Notes: generated from the sequence alone by a model not told the origin. Shown: positions 51,576-59,810, counted from the first letter of the stretch. The stretch: 64,000 bases of DNA from Lachnospiraceae bacterium (GCA_910574965.1 CAJTDB010000003.1:62001-126000), one strand, 5' to 3'. Made by a program: numbers and translations.

Positions 51576-52906
51576 ATATACTGAGAAAACTGATCGCTGA
51601 CAAGCAGGTCCTAATCCTTGGCTTTGGCCGGGAGGGAAAGTCCACCCTCTCCCGTCTTCTTCAGGCAGGGGCTTATGCCTCCCTCACCATTGCAGACCAG
51701 ATCCGGGTATCGCCCGGCCATCCGGATATCCATGTCCTGTCCGGTCCTTCTTATATGGACACTTTGAACGATTATGATCTGGTATTTAAAAGCCCCGGCA
51801 TCGTTCTTCCAGAAGATCCGTCCGCATATGACTGCCAGATCACTTCCCAGATGGAGGTTTTCTTCACCGCCTATCGGGAACAGATCATCGGCATTACAGG
51901 CACAAAAGGAAAAAGCACCGTCACCACCCTGCTCTACCATATTCTGAAAGAAAACAGACGGGATGTCGTTCTGGCAGGCAATATCGGAATCCCCGCCTTT
52001 GATATTTTAGAGGAGATCGGACCAAAAACGCGCATCATCTGCGAACTGTCCTGCCATCAGTTGGAATATATCCACGTATCTCCCCATGTGGCAGTCCTTT
52101 TAAATATCCACGAGGAACACCTGGATCACTACGGGACAATGAAGAAATATATCCATGCAAAGCAGCAGATCTATTTGCACCAGAAACCAGAAGACCTGCT
52201 TTTATGTGATCTGAATTCCCTTCCTTCCAAAAATTACTGTCAGGCACAGATCTATACGGTTTCTGATCAGTTTTCCACAGCAGATGTCCTTTTAAGCGGT
52301 ACCAAGATCCGTTTTGAATCCGGAGAATATCGGATTCCCGCCAGAGAAATCCATCTTTTGGGTCACCATAACCACATCGACATCGCCTTTGACTATGCAC
52401 TCTGCCATATGCTTGGTCTGTCTGATGAAGAATTTGAAACCGCCCTTAAAACCTATGAACCGCTGCCCCATCGTCTGTCCTTTATCGGTGAGCGAAATCA
52501 TATACGCTACTACGACGACTCCATTTCCACCATCGGAGATGCAACCATACAGGCACTTAAAAGCGTTCCCCAGGTCGGTTCGGTCCTGATTGGCGGTATG
52601 GACCGGGGCATCGAGTATGACGATCTGATCTCCTGGCTGTCCGCAGATCCGGTGCCCCATATTATTTTAATGGAAGCTACCGGAAAGCGGATTTATGAGG
52701 AAATACAGACCCGCTATCCGGATTTTCATGCACCGGAGCGGCTACTCCTTGTAAAAGACCTGCAGGAAGCCGTAGCGGCTGCCCGAACCCTCACGGCACC
52801 CGGTTCTGCCTGTATCCTTTCCCCTGCCGCCGCCAGTTACGGTATCTTCAGAAATTTTGAAGAACGGGGAGATGTTTTCCGGAATCTGGCTCTGAATTGC
52901 TGCTGA
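51569..52906 (+). CDS. Mur ligase, probable MurD2 (UDP-MurNAc-L-Ala:L-Glu ligase)
   Basis: About 445 residues with an N-terminal Rossmann domain (VLILGFGREGKST), ATP P-loop GITGTKGKSTVTTLLY, ELSCHQLEYI, NIHEEHLDHYG and a C-terminal domain with YDDSISTIGDATIQAL, all MurD-like. The start is the TTG at 51569, overlapping the murL-type stop by 7 bases, with GGAGGG 8 bases upstream. Coupling to MurL suggests it loads L-Glu, not D-Glu. A canonical MurD elsewhere in the genome cannot be excluded. Confidence 0.88.
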   Translation: MLNILRKLIADKQVLILGFGREGKSTLSRLLQAGAYASLTIADQIRVSPGHPDIHVLSGPSYMDTLNDYDLVFKSPGIVLPEDPSAYDCQITSQMEVFFTAYREQIIGITGTKGKSTVTTLLYHILKENRRDVVLAGNIGIPAFDILEEIGPKTRIICELSCHQLEYIHVSPHVAVLLNIHEEHLDHYGTMKKYIHAKQQIYLHQKPEDLLLCDLNSLPSKNYCQAQIYTVSDQFSTADVLLSGTKIRFESGEYRIPAREIHLLGHHNHIDIAFDYALCHMLGLSDEEFETALKTYEPLPHRLSFIGERNHIRYYDDSISTIGDATIQALKSVPQVGSVLIGGMDRGIEYDDLISWLSADPVPHIILMEATGKRIYEEIQTRYPDFHAPERLLLVKDLQEAVAAARTLTAPGSACILSPAAASYGIFRNFEERGDVFRNLALNCC

Positions 52907-52971
52907 AAAACGCTTTATATAAAATTTTCAGGAAATTTCTTAAGAAAAATGCAAAAAACAAGAATATCCAT

Positions 52972-53000
52972 TTGCTTTTATTTGCATTTCCTTCTATAAT
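52972..53000 (+). promoter_or_regulatory. Promoter of the S1-domain protein gene
   Basis: TTGCTT (52972-52977), 17-base spacer, perfect TATAAT (52995-53000), 41 bases before the ATG at 53041. Confidence 0.8.
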
Positions 53001-53040
53001 AGAGGCAGTGACAAATTTTATTTATGAGGAGATTTACGAT

Positions 53041-53820
53041 ATGGAAGAAATGATGGAAGAGAAAATCGAAGAAACTACAGTTGAAGAGACCGCAGAGCAG
53101 GAGGCAGTCACCATGGACGATCTGTCGGAAGAGCTGGAGGCTTCTTATAAAGCCGCTGAAGAAGAACATACAGAAGACTCCGAGGAAATGGACCCGGTAT
53201 GGGCTGCGCTGATCGGGTACATGAATGACAAAACCGTTCTGAATGTAAAAATCGGAGGTGTCGTCAATGCAGGCGTGATCGCATATGTGGAAAATGTCCG
53301 CGGCTTTATCCCCGCATCCCGTCTGTCGCTGGAACATGTGGAGGATCTGAATGAATGGCTGCACAAGAAGATCCGCGTGCGTGTTATCACTGCCGATCCG
53401 AAGAAAAAACGCCTTGTCCTCTCTGCAAGGGAGATCTTAAGAGACGAAGCACGTGCAAAGGCTTCCGAGGAGCGAAAAGCTGCTATGGAACAGATCAGCA
53501 TCGGCGACGTTATGGATGGAACCGTGGAGACATTAAAGGATTACGGTGCGTTTATCCGTCTGGAAAACGGCCTGTCCGGTCTTGTGCACGTATCCCAGAT
53601 TTCCGACAAGCGTGTCACTTCCCCCGATAAAGTGCTGAAGGAAGGCGAGACTGTCAAAGTTAAGGTGATCGCCATCAAAGACGGAAAACTTTCCCTGAGC
53701 ATGAAGGCACTTTTAGAAAAAGCCCCTGAGGAAAGCGATCATAACCGTGACTATAAACTTCCCAAGAGCGAGAGCATTTCTACTAACCTTGGATCTCTTC
53801 TCGCAAACCTGAAACTGTAA
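53041..53820 (+). CDS. S1 RNA-binding domain protein
   Basis: 259 residues: a very acidic N-terminus (1-50), then two S1-type OB folds, one at about 55-135 (GVVNAGVIAYVENVRGFIPA SRL) and one at 155-225 (GDVMDGTVETLKDYGAFIRL ENGLSGLVHVSQIS). It resembles the short RpsA-like S1 proteins of Firmicutes that bind RNA or ribosomes; exact role unknown. GAGGAGA precedes the ATG, and a strong terminator follows. Confidence 0.9.
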   Translation: MEEMMEEKIEETTVEETAEQEAVTMDDLSEELEASYKAAEEEHTEDSEEMDPVWAALIGYMNDKTVLNVKIGGVVNAGVIAYVENVRGFIPASRLSLEHVEDLNEWLHKKIRVRVITADPKKKRLVLSAREILRDEARAKASEERKAAMEQISIGDVMDGTVETLKDYGAFIRLENGLSGLVHVSQISDKRVTSPDKVLKEGETVKVKVIAIKDGKLSLSMKALLEKAPEESDHNRDYKLPKSESISTNLGSLLANLKL

Positions 53821-53843
53821 TTCATATAGGGCAGAGCTTTTGG

Positions 53844-53871
53844 CAGGGATGTTTTGTACATCCCTGTTTTT
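53844..53871 (+). terminator. Intrinsic terminator after the S1-domain gene
   Basis: CAGGGATG (53844-53851) and CATCCCTG (53859-53866) pair around TTTTGTA and are followed by TTTTTAT. Confidence 0.92.
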
Positions 53872-53927
53872 ATCAGGCTTCCTCTTTTTTAAACTATATG
53901 TTATTCTTTTAACAGGAGGTTTTTGTT

Positions 53928-54674
53928 ATGAATCATCAAAGGCATAAGCGCAAGGAATCTCTGTCTGTACTCCTGATCTCCAACACGGGCCGGGAAAACA
54001 GGCAGTTCAACATTCCTCTGCCGGCACTTCGTCTTCTGCCCGTACTGCTTCTGATCCTTCTGGCTGTTACCGGATGGCTCGCCTATGAGTTTTCCGTCAA
54101 TCAGAAGGTACAGTCTGCTCTGCACACGCAGCTTACGGCTCAGGAAGAACTGGTACAACAGCTTACGCAGGAAAAAGAACAGTTAAGTACTGATAAACAG
54201 ACTCTGTCGGACGAAAATGCATCCCTCCGTCAGCAGATCGAGGAAGCCAAAGCCGCCGAAGAAGAAGCGGCAAAGGAAGAAGAAACGGTAGATCCGTCGG
54301 AAGATCCGGCCTTTCCCGGCAGATATCCCTACTCCGGCGCCAGCGTCCTTCTCTCTTCCTATACGGAAGAACAGCCCTACCTGGCCATCAGCGCTTATTC
54401 AGGCGGCACGGTCATCGCTGCCGGAGACGGTACGGTTACAGCCTCTGCTTCCGATGATATTTATTCACATATCATTGAAATTACTCATGCAACCGGCTAT
54501 AAGACCCGCTATCTCTGCCACCAGAACGCAGATGTTTCCATCGAGGAAGGGGCGGAAGTCCATGCAGGTGATGTGCTGCTTACTATCACCTCAGATGAAA
54601 CCCAACTGGACTACCAGATCATCTATGAGGATGCTCCCATCGATCCCCTTTCTGTCATTGATGCCAGAGGATAA
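53928..54674 (+). CDS. Degenerate LytM (M23-fold) membrane protein, probably not a peptidase
   Basis: 248 residues: cytoplasmic N-terminus, one helix (about 31-52), coiled coil (55-110, Gln/Glu-rich), then a LytM-like domain (about 130-248) with GGTVIAAGDGTVTASASD and YSHIIEITHATGYKTRYLC. The catalytic set is missing: no H-x-G-x-D upstream, and the usual LHFEI strand reads LDYQI. The His in YLCHQN is out of place for the normal H-x-H pair. It is therefore expected to bind, scaffold or activate another wall enzyme. It shares a unit with the bactofilin downstream. Confidence 0.85.
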   Translation: MNHQRHKRKESLSVLLISNTGRENRQFNIPLPALRLLPVLLLILLAVTGWLAYEFSVNQKVQSALHTQLTAQEELVQQLTQEKEQLSTDKQTLSDENASLRQQIEEAKAAEEEAAKEEETVDPSEDPAFPGRYPYSGASVLLSSYTEEQPYLAISAYSGGTVIAAGDGTVTASASDDIYSHIIEITHATGYKTRYLCHQNADVSIEEGAEVHAGDVLLTITSDETQLDYQIIYEDAPIDPLSVIDARG

Positions 54675-54789
54675 ACATCCGAAGTCAGGATGAATTTTTA
54701 TACCGCATCCGGTGTTTCCGGTTCCCGGACCGGAAGCATCCGGATGCAGCACCGCTGTCAAGCAATATTTTAAAAAAGGAGAACTACAT

Positions 54790-55254
54790 ATGTTAGGAAA
54801 ATCAAGAAAAGAAACTCCCGTCGCTACGGAAACCCCTGGCAAGATCAGTACCATCATTGGTCCGGGCGCTGTATTTAACGGAAATCTAAACGCTCCTGAG
54901 ACCATTCGGATCGATGGTACCATCAACGGCAACTGTGTCTGCGAACAGAGCCTAATTCTCGGAACAGAGGGACGGATCAAAGGAAATATCACTGCACAAA
55001 ATGTTATGATCTCCGGCAGAGTCGATGGTGATCTGATCGTGCGCGAAAAACTGGAAGTCCTTTCCAGCGGAAAAGTCATTGGAAATGTAACGACCAAATC
55101 CCTTATCGTGGACGACGGCGGCTGCTTCGACGGCAGATGTACCATGACAGACCAGACATCCTCTTCCTCCTCTTATCATGCCCAAGGGGAACCGGCCCTT
55201 CAGTTGGATTCTCTGTCCACTTCCGGAGATACCTCCGACGAAAGTGCTTCTTAA
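54790..55254 (+). CDS. Bactofilin (DUF583) cytoskeletal protein
   Basis: About 154 residues: a beta-helix core (about 15-110) with the repeating pattern of IGPGAVFNGNLNAPETIRID GTINGN and VMISGRVDGDLIVREKLEV, flanked by short polar tails. Bactofilins polymerise without nucleotide on the inner membrane and often recruit M23-type proteins, such as the one encoded just upstream. GGAG precedes the ATG at 54790. The Ser-rich tail is typical. Confidence 0.93.
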   Translation: MLGKSRKETPVATETPGKISTIIGPGAVFNGNLNAPETIRIDGTINGNCVCEQSLILGTEGRIKGNITAQNVMISGRVDGDLIVREKLEVLSSGKVIGNVTTKSLIVDDGGCFDGRCTMTDQTSSSSSYHAQGEPALQLDSLSTSGDTSDESAS

Positions 55255-55285
55255 TATGAATTAATAAGCGGAAAGCTGCTGTCAG

Positions 55286-55325
55286 AAAGGTGCCGCCGGG
55301 AACTTTGTCTCCCGGCGGCACCTTT
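55286..55325. terminator. Strong bidirectional terminator between the bactofilin and GH25 genes
   Basis: AAAGGTGCCGCCGGGA (55286-55301) and TCCCGGCGGCACCTTT (55310-55325) are perfect 16-base complements around ACTTTGTC. The T/A flanks are short, but stem stability is high; it separates two convergent genes. Confidence 0.8.
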
Positions 55326-55329
55326 CATG

Positions 55330-55920
55330 TTAAGTCTTCTCTTCATACCAGATATCCAGATCCACATTCCCAGCGATTCCGGAAACCTTTCCTTTACTGG
55401 AATACTGCCAGCCTGCCTCTCCCAGATGGGGTTTTAGACCGGATTTTAAGGTTCCGTTATCGGCAGCCGGATACCGAGCGATCCAATATTTGGCATTCAG
55501 GCCCCCGCACACATTGATATACCAGTCTCTGTTGCAGTAGATTCCGCACTCATATCCACCTTTTCGGATTACCTTCATAAAGGCTTCCGCGATCTTTTTG
55601 ACCTTTCTTTTGCCAAGCGCCCTCTGCTTGCTCCACTCTAGATCCAGCCAGACTCCCATCTCCAGATCACGGCCTGCAAGCTCTTTTAATACCGCTTCTG
55701 CCTCTGCTCTTGCCTGTGCTTCTGACAGTGCATAGCTGAAGCGGTATACGCCGACAGGAATGCCTTCTGCCCGGCAGCCTTTGTAATTGTGCTCAAATGA
55801 AGTATCCTTTCCCTTACTGTTCATGATCCGCAGTATGGCAAAGCGCACACCGCTTTTCTTCACTTTTGCCCAGTCCGGTTTTTTCTGATAGCTGGATACA
55901 TCGATCCCTTTCATACTCAT
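55330..55920 (-). CDS. GH25 muramidase (lysozyme) without signal peptide
   Basis: 196 residues, a complete GH25 domain: KGIDVSSYQ at the start, FAILRIMNSKGKDTSFEHNY, YRFSYALSEAQARAEAEAVL, and catalytic WLDLEW (Asp-x-Glu), ending NVDLDIWYE. It hydrolyses the MurNAc-GlcNAc bond. There is no signal peptide, no wall-binding repeat and no phage gene near it. A weak ribosome site (GGGAAAG) lies 12 bases before the ATG. It converges with the bactofilin gene. Confidence 0.92.
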   Translation of the reverse strand: MSMKGIDVSSYQKKPDWAKVKKSGVRFAILRIMNSKGKDTSFEHNYKGCRAEGIPVGVYRFSYALSEAQARAEAEAVLKELAGRDLEMGVWLDLEWSKQRALGKRKVKKIAEAFMKVIRKGGYECGIYCNRDWYINVCGGLNAKYWIARYPAADNGTLKSGLKPHLGEAGWQYSSKGKVSGIAGNVDLDIWYEEKT

Positions 55921-56050
55921 GATTTTCTGTCACTTTCCCCGGCAGTCTGTGCCGGTATTCGCGGAAAGCTTTCGCTCTCTCTGTTATATAAGTACGCAAA
56001 AGGTCGAAATATGTGAAACAGTGTCAGAGTCCGAAAACCATCCTCTGCGC

Positions 56051-56494
56051 TTATTCTGAAGTATCCACTACTGCGATGCCGGAATCACCTTGTTTCGCCT
56101 GCTCCAGCACAGCTTCTGCAAGCTTCTGAAAAGAACCCCAGGAAGAGGACGCTCCGCTCAGAACATCAATGCCCCCATCGCCCTGTCCTTCCAGAAGCTG
56201 ACCTGCATAATAGCGGGTGTACTCATTGGGATAGGTTCCGTTGGTATGAAGCATGTTCTGCATATATGCGTTATCCCAGCTTTTGATAAATCCGCTGGCA
56301 TTTTCCGCATTATATTCCACCGATACGATGCTTCCTCCTTTGACCATAATGGTAATATATTCTTTCCAGCCATGGCTGAACTGCGCGGCCTGTGCTGTAT
56401 AATATCCGTCCTGAAGCTCTGTCTTGCTCCCGCAGGCAGTCAGCATCCCCGCCAGCATCAGCAGCATCAGCACTTTTCCAAAGCTTTGTCTCAT
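56051..56494 (-). CDS. FMN-binding domain lipoprotein
   Basis: 147 residues: lipoprotein signal with lipobox LTAC (Cys21), then an FMN-binding domain. It has the flavin-attachment region DVLSGASSSWGSF, in which Ser-Gly-Ala-Ser-Ser is close to the (S/T)GA(S/T)xS/T target of flavin transferase ApbE. It would carry covalently bound FMN outside the cell. It starts inside the last codons of the chemoreceptor gene (ATGA overlap), so the two are translated together. Confidence 0.88.
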   Translation of the reverse strand: MRQSFGKVLMLLMLAGMLTACGSKTELQDGYYTAQAAQFSHGWKEYITIMVKGGSIVSVEYNAENASGFIKSWDNAYMQNMLHTNGTYPNEYTRYYAGQLLEGQGDGGIDVLSGASSSWGSFQKLAEAVLEQAKQGDSGIAVVDTSE

Positions 56495-58467
56495 ATACGT
56501 TCCCCCTTTAGCACGAATTTTTTCACCTGGTTTTGAAGTTCCTCTGCCTCTTTCGCCAACTGTCCGCTGGATTGTTCTGTTCCTTCGGCATTTTGCAGGT
56601 TCCGGTCTGCAATGGCCGAGATGATATCAATCCGCTCTTCCATGACCATCAGCGCACTTTCCTGACTCTGTACAGCCGATACCAGTTGATCGGAAATCGC
56701 ACTGATCTGATCGGATACAGAGGAGATGGCCTGAAGGGAGCCTGCTGTCTGTGCGGTCAGTTCTACGCCGGTCTGAATAATTGCCCTGGTGCTTCCCACC
56801 ATGTCTGTAGCGCTTTGCGCTGCCTCGGCGCTCTTAGAAGCCAACTGCTTAACCTCATCGGCTACTACTGCAAATCCTTTTCCCGCTGCTCCTGCACGGG
56901 CTGCCTCCACGGAAGCGTTAATCGCCAGTATACTCGTCTGAAAAGCGATGTCCTCGATCGCTTTGGCAATCTTTGTAATTTCCTGCGCATTGGCACTGAT
57001 ATCGTCCATGGCTCCGGAAAGGGAAGACATCTGTGTATTGGCCTCCTGAATACACTGCGCAATCTCTTCTGTCTTAGAACGGGTCAGTCCGCTGCTCTTT
57101 GTGACTCCTGCCAGCCGCTCTTTCACCTTTGATACTTCCTGAACCAGAGCCTCTGTGGACTCATTCTGTTCCAGTGAAGCCTGATGCAGTTGGCCGGACT
57201 GCCCGTTCAGCTCCTCGGACATATCTGCAAGTCTCTCTGATGCCGCCCGAAAACCTGCAATCGTCTCATTCATAGACTGGATAATGGTGCCAAGGCTTCC
57301 CCGGATCAGCGTATAGTCTCCCTGATACTCTACCTGAGGCTCCACACACAGATTGCCCCCTGCAATCTGCGTCAGCACCTGCCGGATATCGGATATGTAT
57401 CGGTTCACACTTTTCAGAGTTGTTTCCAAGACCCTGGTCATCACTTCCAGTTCGTCTCCGGAGCTGACAGGAACCACCTCCATCTGCAGATCTCCGTCTG
57501 CAAGTGCGATCATCCGGTTTGTTACACTTTTCACGGGACGGGAAATAGACTGAGACAGGCGCCAGACCATCAAAATGGAAACTGCCAGTACTGTCAGCGT
57601 AGCCAGAACCGCTGCCGCCATAGCCCCGTTGATGAGATGATTATAATCGGATTTAGGCACCTGAATCACCAAAGACCACTGGGTACCGCGGACCGGCGAA
57701 AATGCAACCAGCATATTTTTGCCCTCAACGGCAAATTCCGTAGCTCCGGTCTCTCCGGTTGTTACATGACGCAGGGTATCCTCATGTCCGTCACAGATCT
57801 GAACCAGTGTACTTCCGCCTAAAACCAGAGACTGATCCGGATGCCCTACGATAACTCCCTCCCGGTTGACAATATAGGCCATACCGTTTTTACCCAGATT
57901 GATGCTGCTGATTACATCATTCAGTGTGTCATATTTATAGACACCTACCACATAGCGGACGGTTTCCCCGTCCTCTTTTACGGGCATACCCATAGTAATG
58001 CCCAGTCCGTCCTGACAGATAGTAGCAGAATACGTTGTCAGATTATCCGTCTCCTGCATCAGCGAGAAAAATCCCTGGTCCAAGCTCTCCGGTGCATGAT
58101 CCGTACCTTGCAGCAGATTTCCGCCCATGTCGTACAAAGCAATCGTATACAATTCATAAATTTCTGCTGCTTCTGTTAAGACTTCCTGGCGTTCGGTTTC
58201 TGTATGTATACGAGAATCCCCGGCGATCGTCATCATCCGGTCTGCCAGCATATGAATATTGGCCTCCACGGTTTTGGCGGACTGCCGGGCCATGGGCTGC
58301 AGGCTGTCTAAAAGAATATCATTCGCCAGCGACTGCATAGAAATAGCCATGATCACACAGCATACGATGACCAGCAGCAAAATATTGAGCATTGTACTTT
58401 CAAGTATTCTCCTGTTAAGACTCCGTTTGACCTTCCGACTAGAAGTGTCTGCTTTTTTTCGTGCCAC
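56491..58467 (-). CDS. Methyl-accepting chemotaxis protein with dCache sensor domain
   Basis: About 658 residues: basic N-terminus, helix 1 (about 25-48), double Cache outer domain (50-290; YTIALYDMGGNLLQGTD, GMAYIVNREGVIVGHPD), helix 2 (about 300-325), HAMP, and signalling domain with [23 protein letters not shown]. Start is the GTG at 58467, with AAGGAGAG 8 bases upstream. It has its own promoter and a leader with a terminator hairpin. It is coupled to an FMN-binding lipoprotein downstream. Ligand unknown; dCache domains bind amino acids and other small molecules. Confidence 0.93.
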   Translation of the reverse strand: MARKKADTSSRKVKRSLNRRILESTMLNILLLVIVCCVIMAISMQSLANDILLDSLQPMARQSAKTVEANIHMLADRMMTIAGDSRIHTETERQEVLTEAAEIYELYTIALYDMGGNLLQGTDHAPESLDQGFFSLMQETDNLTTYSATICQDGLGITMGMPVKEDGETVRYVVGVYKYDTLNDVISSINLGKNGMAYIVNREGVIVGHPDQSLVLGGSTLVQICDGHEDTLRHVTTGETGATEFAVEGKNMLVAFSPVRGTQWSLVIQVPKSDYNHLINGAMAAAVLATLTVLAVSILMVWRLSQSISRPVKSVTNRMIALADGDLQMEVVPVSSGDELEVMTRVLETTLKSVNRYISDIRQVLTQIAGGNLCVEPQVEYQGDYTLIRGSLGTIIQSMNETIAGFRAASERLADMSEELNGQSGQLHQASLEQNESTEALVQEVSKVKERLAGVTKSSGLTRSKTEEIAQCIQEANTQMSSLSGAMDDISANAQEITKIAKAIEDIAFQTSILAINASVEAARAGAAGKGFAVVADEVKQLASKSAEAAQSATDMVGSTRAIIQTGVELTAQTAGSLQAISSVSDQISAISDQLVSAVQSQESALMVMEERIDIISAIADRNLQNAEGTEQSSGQLAKEAEELQNQVKKFVLKGERI

Positions 58468-58510
58468 GTTCCTATCTCTCCTTTTCCTGAACTTTTGTTG
58501 GTCTGCACAA

Positions 58511-58572
58511 CAAAAAGCCCGCTCTATCATTCAGCGGACTTTCATTTGCTGCCCATCTGGCTCATGGGCAGC
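58511..58572 (-). promoter_or_regulatory. Two-hairpin leader with terminator upstream of the dCache receptor gene
   Basis: Between the promoter at 58585 and the GTG at 58467, the minus strand has GCTGCCCAT/ATGGGCAGC (58564-58572 with 58548-58556) and then AGTCCGCT/AGCGGGCT (58533-58540 with 58516-58523) followed by TTTTT. The second is a standard intrinsic terminator placed 44 bases before the start codon, so full-length transcription must read through it. It could be a small riboswitch or attenuator; it matches none I know. Confidence 0.6.
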
Positions 58573-58584
58573 TAATTTTGTATA

Positions 58585-58613
58585 ATTATACCACATCCGA
58601 TCGGCAAAAGGAA
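58585..58613 (-). promoter_or_regulatory. Extended -10 promoter for the dCache receptor gene
   Basis: TGGTATAAT on the minus strand (TATAAT at 58585-58590) is a perfect extended -10; the -35 is weak (TTCCTT at 58608-58613). It lies between the terminator of the previous gene and the two-hairpin leader. Confidence 0.6.
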
Positions 58614-58660
58614 GCGGCTGATTAAATATTTATGCAGATTTGCCGGAAAATTTCCTGCAT

Positions 58661-58704
58661 AAAAAATGATCGTTCCCCATCCAGGATCCGGACGGAGAAC
58701 GATC
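58661..58704 (-). terminator. Intrinsic terminator after the His/Cys-rich peptide gene
   Basis: GATCGTTCTCC (58694-58704) pairs with GGGGAACGATC (58668-58678 side) and, on the minus strand, is followed by ATTTTTTATG. Confidence 0.9.
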
Positions 58705-58708
58705 GTCT

Positions 58709-58990
58709 TTAACGATGACAGCCATGTCTGCCGTGTCCACGGCGATAAACGACTGTACAAGAACCATCACAGTAGTCACCTTCATGATCATACCCGCAGT
58801 ATTCACAGCCATCATGTGTATGTCTTCCTGTCTCTGTACATCCTTCCACCGTACAGACCGGACAACTAGTATCAACTGTTGGCGACTGTCTGTGATGTCC
58901 ATGATGACCATGAGCAGAAACCGGCATCACTACAAGAACGGAAAGCAGTGCTGCCGTCATGACCGCAGCGGACCGTTTACGAAAATGCAT
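58709..58990 (-). CDS. Small secreted His/Cys-rich protein, possible metal binder
   Basis: About 93 residues. A signal peptide (residues 1-26: basic start, hydrophobic MTAALLSVLVVM, then PVSAHG) precedes a short mature region with about 14 His and 8 Cys, arranged HGHHGHH, CPVC, HTHDGCEYCGYDHEG, CDGSC and a C-terminal HGRHGCHR. This looks like binding sites for Zn, Ni or Cu. AAAGGAGG precedes the ATG at 58990; it has its own promoter and terminator. No family recognised. Its neighbour is a nickel/peptide-type ABC importer. Confidence 0.8.
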   Translation of the reverse strand: MHFRKRSAAVMTAALLSVLVVMPVSAHGHHGHHRQSPTVDTSCPVCTVEGCTETGRHTHDGCEYCGYDHEGDYCDGSCTVVYRRGHGRHGCHR

Positions 58991-59057
58991 GGAACTTTCC
59001 TCCTTTCTGCCTTCTCTCACAGATGGGTCCCCATCCGGAAAGAGCTGTTATAAGAAA

Positions 59058-59086
59058 AGTATAGCACAAACTGCCTTTCGGAACAA
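59058..59086 (-). promoter_or_regulatory. Promoter of the His/Cys-rich peptide gene
   Basis: TTGTTC (59081-59086), 17-base spacer and TATACT (59058-59063) on the minus strand, about 68 bases before the ATG at 58990. Confidence 0.7.
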
Positions 59087-59161
59087 GATAACTGCAAGTA
59101 TAATATATATGCACCTCTTGCTTTTCTCCAGGAAACCGCCGATGGCTATTTCATTCTTTCA

Positions 59162-59773
59162 TCAGATCCCTGCTGAAAGATCACAGATCCTTGTACAGAC
59201 ACTTTCCAGAAGCGGCATACTATGGCTCACGGCCAGAAGCCCGATCTCCCTCCGCTCCACCTCTTCCATAAGAAAACTCCATATTTGGCTCTGCGTAATC
59301 AGATCCAGCATGGTGCTGATCTCGTCCGCCAGCAAAAATTTCGTACGCTTTCCGAGTGCTCTTGCAATACAGAACCGCTGCATTTCCCCGCCGGAGATCT
59401 CCGCCGGAAAGCGGTTCTTCCAGTCCTCTTCAATTCCAAGCCCCTGCAGGATACGGTCTTCGATCCCGTCGCCCTCTTTTAACACTTCCCGCATACGCAG
59501 ACGCGGATTTACCACCTGTTCCGGATGCTGCCAGATCATCTGCACCGGACAATATCTGCCGTAAGAAGACAGCGGTCTGCCGTCCAGCAGAATCTCCCCT
59601 CGGTCCGGTTCTTCATAGCCGGACAATATTTTACAGAACGTAGTCTTGCCGAATCCGCTGGGTGCGGCAAGACCCACCCGTTCATGGCTTTCTATTCGAA
59701 GACTGAAGTCTTCCAGGATCTGTCTTGAGTCCTTTCCATATTGAAAGGAAATATGCTTTGCTTCTAGTACCAT
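59162..59773 (-). CDS. ABC importer ATP-binding protein 2 (NikE/DppF-like), short
   Basis: 203 residues, shorter than most DppF/NikE proteins (about 260-330); the C-terminal peptide-transporter extension is missing. Walker A reads APSGFGKTTF, signature EISGGEMQRFCIARAL, Walker B FLLADEISTML. It pairs with the other ATPase to power the importer. The last gene of the five-gene unit, 37 bases after the first ATPase gene. Confidence 0.88.
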   Translation of the reverse strand: MVLEAKHISFQYGKDSRQILEDFSLRIESHERVGLAAPSGFGKTTFCKILSGYEEPDRGEILLDGRPLSSYGRYCPVQMIWQHPEQVVNPRLRMREVLKEGDGIEDRILQGLGIEEDWKNRFPAEISGGEMQRFCIARALGKRTKFLLADEISTMLDLITQSQIWSFLMEEVERREIGLLAVSHSMPLLESVCTRICDLSAGI

Positions 59774-59810
59774 ATACCCTCCTGACTCCGCTCACCGGCA
59801 CACGCCGCGG

